From positions 1 through 34,583 of the forward strand of contig CAJBNH010000130.1 of the NCBI GenBank assembly GCA_903955385.1: a stretch of 34,583 bases of DNA, in the 5' to 3' direction. This stretch comes from an uncultured Myxococcales bacterium. GTDB taxonomy: Bacteria; Myxococcota_A; UBA9042. Positions 25,591 to 33,480 of this stretch are shown in pieces; positions within the stretch are counted from its first letter, which is position 1, and every line of letters starts with the position of its first letter. Made by a program: the position numbers and the translations under genes. The notes beneath the pieces were generated by a model, which saw only the letters and a list, made by a program, of their open reading frames with translations, ran no database searches and was not told the origin of the DNA.

Positions 25591-25686
25591 ACTCGGCCGG
25601 TCCAGTCATGGCCGCCGCAACTCGGGGAAAGGGCTGCGTGTGCGCCACCTGCGACGTTCTGCTTTGCGGAGCAGGGGGGAGCACCT

Positions 25687-26442
25687 ATGCACTCGGTATT
25701 CGCTCGCGGAATCCACGGATTCCGCCGAGTAGCGTTGTTCTGTGCGGCGGCGACTGCCGTCTGGGGGGCGGCGGCGACAGCACACGCCGAGACCGCCCCG
25801 TGGGGGCCTTTCTCGACCGAGCTGCTGGGCTCGCGGCAGTACGCTGTGGGCGTGGTGGAGATCGCGCTGATGACCGGGATGAATCCCCTGGGCAACTTCG
25901 GCGGCGGCATCCACTACGCAGAGCGAGGCAGCCTGCTTGCCCAAATGCTGATGGGAGCGGCTTCCGGCGCAGGCGCAGGTGCTCAGGCGCAGCTGACCGG
26001 CAAGGACCAGACGTACTACATCGACACCAGCCCTCGCAGCGGCGCCGGCCTCGAGTTCGACGCACTGATGGCAGAGGGAGGGGCGTCGATCCTGTTCGAC
26101 CTCTTCTATGGCATCCCGCTGGGCGACGATAACAACCCGATCGTGCTGGACTTCGGCTCCTCGTTCGGCTCTTGCCCCACATCCGTCGTCAAGAGCAAGG
26201 CCACCGCCACGGCGCCGGCGACCTACGAGAGCAACGCCATGTTCGGGTTCGTGGTCGGCCTGCTGGGGCCGATGACCCGCTGGGCGCAGTGGGAGGCGGC
26301 CCTGCGTCTGGACATCACCGAGCCGTATTGGAGCGCTGAGCTGGGCGCCGTCGGCAACATCGGCAACCGCTACTTCGTGCGAGCGCGAGTCCACTACATG
26401 GAAGAGGCAACCACCTTCCTGATGGCGGGGGTGCGGCTATGA
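25687..26442 (+). CDS. Exported outer-membrane barrel-like protein 1
   Basis: The 251-residue protein has a signal peptide (RRVALFCAAATAVWGAAATA, cleavage at AHA-ET). The mature part is rich in Gly and aromatic residues with alternating polar and hydrophobic strands, for example YAVGVVEIALMTGM, YWSAELGAVG, NRYFVRARVHYM and TTFLMAGVRL at the end, as in small outer-membrane beta-barrels. No named family is recognised. Its stop overlaps the start of the next gene by four bases (ATGA), so the two are translationally coupled and probably act together. A function in transport or surface structure is a guess. Confidence 0.75.
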   Translation: MHSVFARGIHGFRRVALFCAAATAVWGAAATAHAETAPWGPFSTELLGSRQYAVGVVEIALMTGMNPLGNFGGGIHYAERGSLLAQMLMGAASGAGAGAQAQLTGKDQTYYIDTSPRSGAGLEFDALMAEGGASILFDLFYGIPLGDDNNPIVLDFGSSFGSCPTSVVKSKATATAPATYESNAMFGFVVGLLGPMTRWAQWEAALRLDITEPYWSAELGAVGNIGNRYFVRARVHYMEEATTFLMAGVRL

Positions 26443-27185
26443 ATCACTCCTGCACCAAGCTCTTGGCGACTACTGTGCTGACCTTGCTGGTCTCGACGTT
26501 GGCGTTGGTCGCCCGACCTGCAAGTGCGCTCGATGACGAGACGTTCGGCGACCGTGGCTCGTGGATCATCGGCGGATTCGAGTACGGCGTGCGCAACTAC
26601 TCGGGACTCAAACTCAACGTCGACGACAAGTGGACCCGCTCCTCCGCTTCCGCCAGCAGCTACTCGTTCACCGGCCGCGGCGTGCTGTGGTCGCCGATCA
26701 ACAAGACGGCGCTAGGCCACATGCCCTCGATCAACCTCGACTTTCGGCTGGGCTGGTGGGGAGCGGCCGACGGCTACGCCGGAAATGCCGACGACGCCTC
26801 CGGTGGCATGCTCTGGTACACGAAGATGAGCTTTCCGTGGACGCTGGTCGACCTGTCGTGGCTTCGCTTCGGAGCGGGCTTCGGCTTCGGCATCGGCTAC
26901 GAGATGGGGACGCCCGAGCCCTTGGGCTACAACTACTGGGGCATCGACTTCGACGGCTTCGGCGGACTGAACCTCGCGTGGTATCCGGGCGGCAATGCGG
27001 GGGGCACGATTGTCGACCTGACGTATGAGTACGCCCCGTTCGGCTCCATGGGCGAGGGACAGCACCGCTTCCGGGCGATGTCGAACGTGGGCTGGATAGG
27101 TCTTGGATTGCGCTACTGGCGCACGGACTTGGGCAACGAGCAGACGATGGACGACTTCGGCGTGCTGGCAGGCGTCAAGTTCTGA
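26439..27185 (+). CDS. Exported outer-membrane barrel-like protein 2
   Basis: The 248-residue protein has a signal peptide (LLATTVLTLLVSTLALVARP, cleavage near ASA-LD). Strand-like segments with aromatic girdles follow: SWIIGGFEYGVRNYSG, INLDFRLGWWGAADGYAG, FGAGFGFGIGYEMG, GLNLAWYPGG and WIGLGLRYWRTDLG. It ends FGVLAGVKF with a terminal Phe, as in the signal that Bam recognises on barrel proteins. It overlaps the preceding gene by four bases and converges on the minus-strand lipoprotein gene. Shared size and terminal form (LMAGVRL and VLAGVKF) suggest the two proteins are distant relatives. Family and ligand are unknown. Confidence 0.75.
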   Translation: MNHSCTKLLATTVLTLLVSTLALVARPASALDDETFGDRGSWIIGGFEYGVRNYSGLKLNVDDKWTRSSASASSYSFTGRGVLWSPINKTALGHMPSINLDFRLGWWGAADGYAGNADDASGGMLWYTKMSFPWTLVDLSWLRFGAGFGFGIGYEMGTPEPLGYNYWGIDFDGFGGLNLAWYPGGNAGGTIVDLTYEYAPFGSMGEGQHRFRAMSNVGWIGLGLRYWRTDLGNEQTMDDFGVLAGVKF

Positions 27186-27206
27186 CCAACGGCGGCGGCC
27201 GAGCGA

Positions 27207-28190
27207 CTATTGGGCCAGCAGCTCACCGCGGACTCGACTGGTCACCAGAAGATCCACACAACCTGGCGCAAGCTCGACGGAATCGGCCGTGCGCCGCTCG
27301 ATGGACGCCGTCGCTGCGCCCGACACGCCGTAGTTCAACAACGCGGTCGTCAGGCCCGCAGGAATCGTGTAGCTGCCGGTGTCTGGCACGTCGCAGACGA
27401 GCGTGACCGGCGTCAGCCCGTGCTGGTCCACGTTCAGCGAGATCCGCACTTGCCACGGCCCCTGCGCGGCCTCCCAAGTCAGCGTCAGCGCAGTGTTCTT
27501 CTTCATCACCCAGTCTACCGCCGACACGACCAGGTCGGGCACGCCCACGCCGTGTAGTGCAAACGCCTTCAGGTCGCCCCCCGCCGCCTTGAGCTCGACG
27601 TGCGCGCCCATTTCATAGGCCTTGGTGTCGAAGTCCGTGAAAAAGTAGTCTTTGTTCGCGCCCTTGGCCGTCATCGTCACGGGCAGGACCAGCCCGGTCA
27701 CGGTCACCGCACCGACGTCCATCGGGGCCGGGAACGGCTGGCAGCCGGCATCGCGCACACACTGCTCGGTCTTACTGCAACCCGGCGAACACGTAGGGTT
27801 CTTGCGCTGCAACAGCACGCAAGGGCCGTCCTTCTCCTGCTCGACCAGCACCTGCAACGCGTCGATGCGGTCGCTGATGTTGCCCGCCACGTAGGCGCCG
27901 TACTCGTCGTGCAGCGCCTCGAAGCGACCGACGCGGGTCGCCGCCGGACACGCCTGACCGAGCTGCTGGACCCATGGATCCTGCGCTGTATCGACCGGTT
28001 CCACGACTTCACCTGCGTCTGCGTCGCCCGACTCGACCTCGACCGCCACATCCAGTTCCGGCGTCGTGTCCCCGGTCGCGTCACCAACAGCCGTGTCGAC
28101 AACAGGCGTGGTTCCGTCAGAGGAGTCGCAGCCGGACGCCACTGCGACGGCAAGCACAAAGACCCACAGAATCTTGGGGATGCGAGACAT
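27207..28190 (-). CDS. Lipoprotein of unknown function, last gene of a minus-strand group
   Basis: The 327-residue protein starts MSRIPKILWVFVLAVAVASG and has Cys21 as lipid site (ASGC), followed by an Asp/Thr/Val spacer to about residue 68. The middle has PTCSPGCSKTEQCVRDAGC, a small Cys cluster that could be a disulfide knot. The C-terminal 170 residues are strand-rich (VTVTGLVLPVTMTAKG, WQVRISLNVDQHG, VTLVCDVPDTGSYTIPAGLT) and look like a sandwich domain. GGAG lies nine bases before the ATG. It begins 23 bases after the dikinase-like gene, so the two are probably cotranscribed. The Asp just after the lipid Cys would, by the E. coli rule, retain it in the inner membrane; whether that rule holds here is unknown. 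Confidence 0.75.
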   Translation of the reverse strand: MSRIPKILWVFVLAVAVASGCDSSDGTTPVVDTAVGDATGDTTPELDVAVEVESGDADAGEVVEPVDTAQDPWVQQLGQACPAATRVGRFEALHDEYGAYVAGNISDRIDALQVLVEQEKDGPCVLLQRKNPTCSPGCSKTEQCVRDAGCQPFPAPMDVGAVTVTGLVLPVTMTAKGANKDYFFTDFDTKAYEMGAHVELKAAGGDLKAFALHGVGVPDLVVSAVDWVMKKNTALTLTWEAAQGPWQVRISLNVDQHGLTPVTLVCDVPDTGSYTIPAGLTTALLNYGVSGAATASIERRTADSVELAPGCVDLLVTSRVRGELLAQ

Positions 28191-28213
28191 GTACGCTCCG
28201 TTGCGCGGTTCGG

Positions 28214-30208
28214 TCACTGCGCCCAGCCCTGATGTGGCCGCGCCTGCTTGATCCACACCTTGGACACCGTGTCGCCGGGGGCCGTGTCGAACTTGAACTC
28301 GACATCCATGGCGTAGAACTTGCCCGGTTTCGCATAGATGGGGGCAAACGCCTCGTGCACCTTCACCAACTGCTTGCCCAGCTCATGCACCTGGTCGACC
28401 GTCAGCACGGTCTTTCCAGCACCCACCAGCGAGCTCTGCCCCAGATAGGAAATCGGCTGGCCGGGATAGGCATAGAAATACAGGAACTGCTCGGCCGTCA
28501 CGCCGTCGCCGGGAGGGCGCACAACCGGCGTGTCCCCCGTCTGGACGTTGATGTAGAAGGCAGGCTGCATCGGGTCGAACAGGTTGTTGGTCAGGGCCAC
28601 GCCGTTGGCGTCCTCGGTGGGAAAGCCGCGGTGCACCAACAGCGCCATCGCCACCTGGTCGTTGGGAATGCCTCGCCACGCCCGCTCTTCAAACGCCCGG
28701 TCGTTCCACAGGCTGGCAAACACCTTGCGCACCTGGTCTTCCAGCGCTGAGGTGGGGTCCGCCGGGTCCCAAGTCTTGGACGTATACAGTCCGGCCCCCG
28801 TGAAGCCGTCAAGGTCCTCGGCGTTGGTGCTCGACCGCAACCGCACACGCTGATTCGGAAACTTCTCGTCCAGTCGCGCCCGCAGCGTCTGCAGGAAAGC
28901 CGGGTCCAGTGGCGCCGTCAGCACGAATTCCCGCAGCTCTTGCAGCTTGGACTGGTGATAGGCAGGGTCCTGCACGAACTTCGGGTCCGCTTCGAGTGCC
29001 GCCACCCTTTCGTACAGGCCGTTCTGCACGGCGAACTGGTGGTAGTAGAACACCGGCACGGCGAACGCGGGCGGCACGGGCAGCGTGGGGATCTGGCACA
29101 GCTGTCCGTAGTTGCTGGCCTTTCCGCCAAAGATCGGCGTGTCGGTCGCCGAGACCTGGGTGCAGTCGCGCAGCTCTGTCACGGTCAGGTCCAGGTCGGG
29201 CACCTGGACGACACCCGGCTTGTGCGCCTCCCACCACGCGTCGGCTTCGGCCTGCGTCACTTCCTCGATCTGCCAGTCGAAAGCGGTCACGGTCAGCCGT
29301 ACCCACTTGTTCTGCAAGGACTTCAGCTTGCTGTCGACTTGCGCTCCCACCAGCGCCATGTTCGGCGTGCCGCGGTTCTGCGACAGAACGTTGACGTGTG
29401 ACAGCGGCGTCTGCAGCTCAGCCGTGATCAGGCCCGCCACGACCGACAGGTCGTTCGGCACCGCGTCCAGCACGGCGACGTCGCGCGGCGTTACCCAGGC
29501 CTTCTGCGCTTCGAGATCCTTGACCTGGTAGAACCGCAGCTGACCGACCGCAACCCCAGGATTCAAGGGTTGAAACGACAAGCCCGCGAACAGCTCGGCG
29601 GTCGTCACGATCTTGACGCGCTCGGGCAGCAACGGCACCAGCAACGCCACGGCGTCACTGGTCGGGTGAAAGCGCAGCTGCGGGCCGAAGAACGTCGCGG
29701 CGACCAGCAGGTCCCACGCACGCACCACCATGTCGGCCGATGCGGTGTCGTAGGGCGCGATCTCATACGCCCACACGCCTGCCCCCTCGTAGAACGTCAC
29801 CGCGCCCAGCAGGAACCGCCGCGTGGGGCTGAAGTACTCCTGCGCTGAGAACGACGACGCGTCCTTGACCAGCGGCTTGCCCTTGCCCGACAGGTACTTC
29901 TGGGCAAAGGCGTAGTGCATCGGATAGGTCTCGGCGTTCAGGAAGTACAGCGCGTCGCTGTCCGCCGTGTCGACGATGGTCTTCGACGACTTCGCACCGG
30001 GGATCGCCGCATCGGGAGGACGCCACGCCAGCGCTTCGAAGTCGGCCGGACAGGTCAGCTGGTGGGCAAAGGCAGGCCGCTCTCCCGCGGGAACCGTGCA
30101 CGCGGGGCCCGAGGTATCACCGCCCGCGTCGGCGTCGGCCGCATCGCCGCCGCCGGAACAGCCCAGCGTCGTCAGCAGGGCGCAACACCAGAGCCAAGTC
30201 CCTTTCAT
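28214..30208 (-). CDS. Lipoprotein with PEP-synthase/dikinase-type catalytic core
   Basis: The 664-residue protein begins MKGTWLWCCALLTTLGCSGG, a hydrophobic leader with likely lipid site Cys17 (the lipobox TLGC is not ideal), then a Gly/Asp spacer. Residues about 240-300 form a phosphohistidine swivel domain: TPLSHVNVLSQNRGTPNMAL with His271. Residues about 355-660 form the PEP/pyruvate-type ATP-grasp: IFGGKASNYGQL, VRLRSSTNAEDLDGFTGAGL, LVHRGFPTEDANG, and the ending MDVEFKF with IKQARP. In this family ATP phosphorylates the His and the phosphate passes to an acceptor. The order, His domain before nucleotide domain, is that of glucan water dikinase and opposite to PEP synthase. An exported ATP-grasp is puzzling because ATP is scarce outside. 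The acceptor is unknown. It sits 22 bases after the gene upstream. Confidence 0.8.
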   Translation of the reverse strand: MKGTWLWCCALLTTLGCSGGGDAADADAGGDTSGPACTVPAGERPAFAHQLTCPADFEALAWRPPDAAIPGAKSSKTIVDTADSDALYFLNAETYPMHYAFAQKYLSGKGKPLVKDASSFSAQEYFSPTRRFLLGAVTFYEGAGVWAYEIAPYDTASADMVVRAWDLLVAATFFGPQLRFHPTSDAVALLVPLLPERVKIVTTAELFAGLSFQPLNPGVAVGQLRFYQVKDLEAQKAWVTPRDVAVLDAVPNDLSVVAGLITAELQTPLSHVNVLSQNRGTPNMALVGAQVDSKLKSLQNKWVRLTVTAFDWQIEEVTQAEADAWWEAHKPGVVQVPDLDLTVTELRDCTQVSATDTPIFGGKASNYGQLCQIPTLPVPPAFAVPVFYYHQFAVQNGLYERVAALEADPKFVQDPAYHQSKLQELREFVLTAPLDPAFLQTLRARLDEKFPNQRVRLRSSTNAEDLDGFTGAGLYTSKTWDPADPTSALEDQVRKVFASLWNDRAFEERAWRGIPNDQVAMALLVHRGFPTEDANGVALTNNLFDPMQPAFYINVQTGDTPVVRPPGDGVTAEQFLYFYAYPGQPISYLGQSSLVGAGKTVLTVDQVHELGKQLVKVHEAFAPIYAKPGKFYAMDVEFKFDTAPGDTVSKVWIKQARPHQGWAQ

Positions 30209-30230
30209 GAGCCACAACCTCTCTGCGTGC

Positions 30231-31349
30231 CTAGGGAAACGCCCGCGGTGCCGTCGGAACACCGACCCGCACCCGCCACAGGCCGATCTTCCAGCCATCC
30301 GGCAAGTACAGGCTGTAGGGGTCCCAGCCGCCGCCGGGGCCCCACTGCATGTTGGGCAGGTAGGTCGCCCCGGGGTCGGCGTCGATGATCTTCACGCCCG
30401 GCCCCCCCTGCGGTGGGATGCGCCAGACGTCCGCATTGCCGTACTCGCACACGTAGACGTTGCCGCACACGTCAACGCCGATGCCGTCCAACAGCCCGTC
30501 GCCGCCCGTGGGGTTCGACCAGACGATGAGCTTGCCGGGCACGCCCGTTGGCGACACGGCCAGACGGTAGATCGACCCGGTGGCGAACGAGCCAATGTAC
30601 AGATACTTGAATTCCGGGTCGAAGATGACGCCGTTCGGGTTCTGGATGGCGTTGGTCAGCACGGTGTAGTCGCCGGAGTAGGGGTCGATGCGCAGCACGC
30701 GTCCCGCATCGTGCTCGGTGACGTAGATGTAGCCCTTCAGATCGACCGTAATCCCATTGGGATACAGCAGCCCCTGCACCAGCACCGTCTGCGACCCGTC
30801 CTGATCGAACAGCAGAATCCGCCCCAGCTTGTCGTCGCACACCGCCAGCTTGCCGTTGGGCAGGAACCGCATCCCGGCGCGCTGGTCAACGTTGGGGATC
30901 CACAGCTTGCCCTTGCCGCCGGCTTTGGTGCGGTAGAGCGCCGTGTTGTTCGACCCCACCAGATTGCCCAAGTGGTCGAAGGCGAGGTCCTCTGAAGCCA
31001 CCGCTCCGGGCACGGCTTCCAGCTGGAAGGGTCCCGGCGGCAGGTTGTTGCAGTCGTAGGTCGCCGGCTCCGGCAGGTCCGCGGTGTCCTGACCCGCGTC
31101 CACATCGTCGTCGATCTCTGGGGTTACGTCGGTCTCTACGTCCGACTCGTCGGCCAAGTCCGCCACGTCCAGAACGTCTGGGACGTCCGGCCCGACGTCA
31201 GACGCATCCGGCTCCACAACATCCATGAGATCAGAGACATCGGCGACATCTTCGACATCCGCGGCCACATCGGTCGGCACTGTGGCGTCGGTGGGCTCGG
31301 CCCGATTTCCACACCCGGCGATGACCAGCAGCGCGACCAACGCCCCCAT
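30231..31349 (-). CDS. Probable separate lipoprotein with SMP-30/NHL-like propeller (internal start)
   Basis: From the in-frame ATG at 31349 the 372-residue product starts MGALVALLVIAGCGN, a complete lipoprotein signal (IAGC, Cys13). An Asp/Val-rich acidic spacer of about 80 residues follows, as in the other lipoproteins of the window. The rest is a gluconolactonase/NHL-like six-bladed propeller: LYPNGITVDLKGYIYVTEHD, RVLRIDPYSGDYTVLTNAIQ, NPNGVIFDPEFKYLYIGSFA and DGIGVDVCGNVYVCEYGNAD. GTGATGG at this point overlaps a +1-frame TGA with the ATG, the usual arrangement of coupled genes. I think this was originally an independent gene, with the upstream gene ending at that TGA. A ribosome site is weak. 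Confidence 0.6.
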   Translation of the reverse strand: MGALVALLVIAGCGNRAEPTDATVPTDVAADVEDVADVSDLMDVVEPDASDVGPDVPDVLDVADLADESDVETDVTPEIDDDVDAGQDTADLPEPATYDCNNLPPGPFQLEAVPGAVASEDLAFDHLGNLVGSNNTALYRTKAGGKGKLWIPNVDQRAGMRFLPNGKLAVCDDKLGRILLFDQDGSQTVLVQGLLYPNGITVDLKGYIYVTEHDAGRVLRIDPYSGDYTVLTNAIQNPNGVIFDPEFKYLYIGSFATGSIYRLAVSPTGVPGKLIVWSNPTGGDGLLDGIGVDVCGNVYVCEYGNADVWRIPPQGGPGVKIIDADPGATYLPNMQWGPGGGWDPYSLYLPDGWKIGLWRVRVGVPTAPRAFP

Positions 31350-33449
31350 CACCCACCACGAACGCCTGGTCGACCGCCGCCGTACCGCGCCCATCAGCAA
31401 CAGGGAGAGCAACAGCAACAGGCCGCCGCCGCGCGCTCCGGGCCCGGTCGCTCCTGCCTTGCAGCCGCCGCTGCTGCCTGCCGTATCGCCGCTTGCGTCG
31501 GACTTGCAGACACCGGCAGAGCACGCAACCCCCGACGCGCACTCGCCACACGTGCCGCCGCAACCGTCGGGACCACACCCGGGCGTCTTGCACTGCGGCG
31601 TGCAGGTGGGCTTGCAAGCAGAGGCCTCGCAGCCGTTGGGACAGGACTGCAAGTACTGGGCGTTTTGGCCACACGAGTCCAGGGTGCATAGCGCCGAGCC
31701 GCAGCAGACCCGCTCGTCGCCCGGCACGCACGCACACTGGCCGTCCTGACACTGCTTGCCGCCAAAGCAGCCGCCGCACTCGCCGCCGCAACCGTCCGGC
31801 CCGCACTCCAGACCAAGGCACTTGGGCTCGCAGCTGCCAGGACAGGCCTTGACGAGTTTGCCCGAAGGGTCCGCCTCGCCCGTGGTGCCGCAGTCGTAAT
31901 GCTGGTTGCCGGGGTGCCAGCCGCACCCTCCGGGGGGGGCGCACACCTGCTGCGTCACCTGACCGCCATTGCAGACCTTCAACGTCTGGCCGTCACAGCA
32001 GCCCTCTGCCTGCACGCCGTCACAGCCGTTCGCGACGCACTGCCCCTCGTTGCACGCGAAATGTGCAGGACAATCGCCGCAGTCCCCGCCACAGCCATTG
32101 TCGCCACACGCTTTGCCTGCGCACTGCGGAAGACAGGCGACACAGGTTCCGTCCTTGCAAAGGGTCCCCTTGTCGCATGGACACTTGCCGCCACAACCGT
32201 CGTCGCCGCAGGATGTTCCGTCGCACGTCGTCTTGCAGCACCCCGCGTTGCCAGGACAGGACTCGCAGACGCCCTCGCAGCAGTCGCCGTAGTCCGCGCA
32301 AGCGTCGTCGCAGTAGCAATCCTGTCCGCTCTCGTTCTTTACAGGACCACCGCCGCACTGGCCCGCGCAAACTCCTGTCATGCAAGCGTTTCCGACGCAA
32401 ATCAGGCCCTCGTCGCACTGACCGCACTCGCCACCGCAACCGTCGGATCCGCAAGCCTTGCCCTCGCAATCGGGGACACACTTCTCGCACTGACCGTCGA
32501 TACACGCGTCCCACTCGCCACACGAGCCGCACTTGCCACCGCAACCGTCCGAACCGCAGGTCTTGCCCTCGCACGTCGGCTGACAGCACTGGTACTGGTG
32601 GCAGACCTGACCGCCTTTGCAGCCGCCGCAGTCCACGCCGCAGAAGTTGCCACAGCCCAGACCGTCGCACGTCGGCTTGGCGGGACACGGAGCGCAGGAC
32701 TGCCCGCACTCGGTCTCGCACGCTTCGGCGCAGAACGCGTCCCAAGCCAGCGTGCAGCAAAAGGGATGCTTGGTGCATACGCACGACTCGCACATGCAGC
32801 CCGGGCAGCCGGGCTGGTCGCTGGGAAGGCAGGCTTGCGGCACGGGCAGGCACTGGCTCAGGCCCGGCTCGCACGCGGTGCCGGAAGGGCAGACGCCGCA
32901 CGAGAAGCCGTTGGGGTCCACGCCGCAGGTCTGTTGGCCGCACTGGGGGACGTAGCACGCGCCGTCGTCCAGACACAGCGCTCCCTTCCCCTCGCACTTG
33001 CCACAGAGTCCCGAGCACTTGGCGCTGCAGGCCGCTGCACCGCCCTGACACTCCGCGGGACACGCTGAGCAGGACAGCGGGTGCGTCCCGCTGGGGTCAG
33101 CGCCGCCAGTCGTGCCGCAGTCGTAGGTTCCAGCACTGCTGCCGGGGCCAGAGGAAGCCCACCCGCAAGCGGGGAAGGTGCCCGCGCAGTCAATGCAGTA
33201 CAGGTCGGCTCCAGTGCAATAGAGCAGACGTCCGGTCGCGTCGCAGCACCCGGCGGGGTCGAGCTTGCAGCCACCGACGACCGAGGGTTCCAGCGGCCCC
33301 TTGCACGCCTTGGGGCTGCCTTCCGCCGCCGCGACGACTGGCCATGCGCACACGGCGGCAAGACAAGCGACGAGCAGCCAGCGCCAAGCGCGACGGGAGG
33401 CCCGCGTGAAGTCGGTGGGGGTCGAGAAGGGCGCGCGACGGGTGGACAT
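30231..33449 (-). CDS. Giant Cys-rich secreted protein joined in frame to a propeller lipoprotein
   Basis: This 1072-residue frame has a signal peptide (RRAWRWLLVACLAAVCAWPV, cleavage near AAAEG). Residues about 50-650 are Cys-rich. Six modules of the type CGSDGCGGKCGSC occur, two copies of a module with a YDCGTTG.ADPSG core, and a somatomedin-B-like segment (about 361-398, with DCYCDDACADYGDCC). It then shows a tail like MYXO-CTERM (GGCKAGATGP, GGGLLLLLSLLLMGAVRRR) at about 660-697, where such proteins normally stop. Instead the frame continues directly into a lipoprotein signal and propeller from 31349. The ATG at 33449 is preferred for its signal peptide; an in-frame ATG at about 33482 overlaps the predicted -10 box. 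Whether one or two proteins are made is unresolved. Confidence 0.75.
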   Translation of the reverse strand: MSTRRAPFSTPTDFTRASRRAWRWLLVACLAAVCAWPVVAAAEGSPKACKGPLEPSVVGGCKLDPAGCCDATGRLLYCTGADLYCIDCAGTFPACGWASSGPGSSAGTYDCGTTGGADPSGTHPLSCSACPAECQGGAAACSAKCSGLCGKCEGKGALCLDDGACYVPQCGQQTCGVDPNGFSCGVCPSGTACEPGLSQCLPVPQACLPSDQPGCPGCMCESCVCTKHPFCCTLAWDAFCAEACETECGQSCAPCPAKPTCDGLGCGNFCGVDCGGCKGGQVCHQYQCCQPTCEGKTCGSDGCGGKCGSCGEWDACIDGQCEKCVPDCEGKACGSDGCGGECGQCDEGLICVGNACMTGVCAGQCGGGPVKNESGQDCYCDDACADYGDCCEGVCESCPGNAGCCKTTCDGTSCGDDGCGGKCPCDKGTLCKDGTCVACLPQCAGKACGDNGCGGDCGDCPAHFACNEGQCVANGCDGVQAEGCCDGQTLKVCNGGQVTQQVCAPPGGCGWHPGNQHYDCGTTGEADPSGKLVKACPGSCEPKCLGLECGPDGCGGECGGCFGGKQCQDGQCACVPGDERVCCGSALCTLDSCGQNAQYLQSCPNGCEASACKPTCTPQCKTPGCGPDGCGGTCGECASGVACSAGVCKSDASGDTAGSSGGCKAGATGPGARGGGLLLLLSLLLMGAVRRRSTRRSWWVMGALVALLVIAGCGNRAEPTDATVPTDVAADVEDVADVSDLMDVVEPDASDVGPDVPDVLDVADLADESDVETDVTPEIDDDVDAGQDTADLPEPATYDCNNLPPGPFQLEAVPGAVASEDLAFDHLGNLVGSNNTALYRTKAGGKGKLWIPNVDQRAGMRFLPNGKLAVCDDKLGRILLFDQDGSQTVLVQGLLYPNGITVDLKGYIYVTEHDAGRVLRIDPYSGDYTVLTNAIQNPNGVIFDPEFKYLYIGSFATGSIYRLAVSPTGVPGKLIVWSNPTGGDGLLDGIGVDVCGNVYVCEYGNADVWRIPPQGGPGVKIIDADPGATYLPNMQWGPGGGWDPYSLYLPDGWKIGLWRVRVGVPTAPRAFP

Positions 33450-33480
33450 GAAACACCGCGAGGGCAAAGGCCAGACCCGC

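Larger units (their letters stand above)
25422..25686. other. Intergenic region with dispersed element B
   Basis: This 265-base stretch lies between the amidohydrolase and the barrel genes. It contains a hairpin at 25514-25529 and copy B of the dispersed element. No gene is supported here. Confidence 0.55.
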
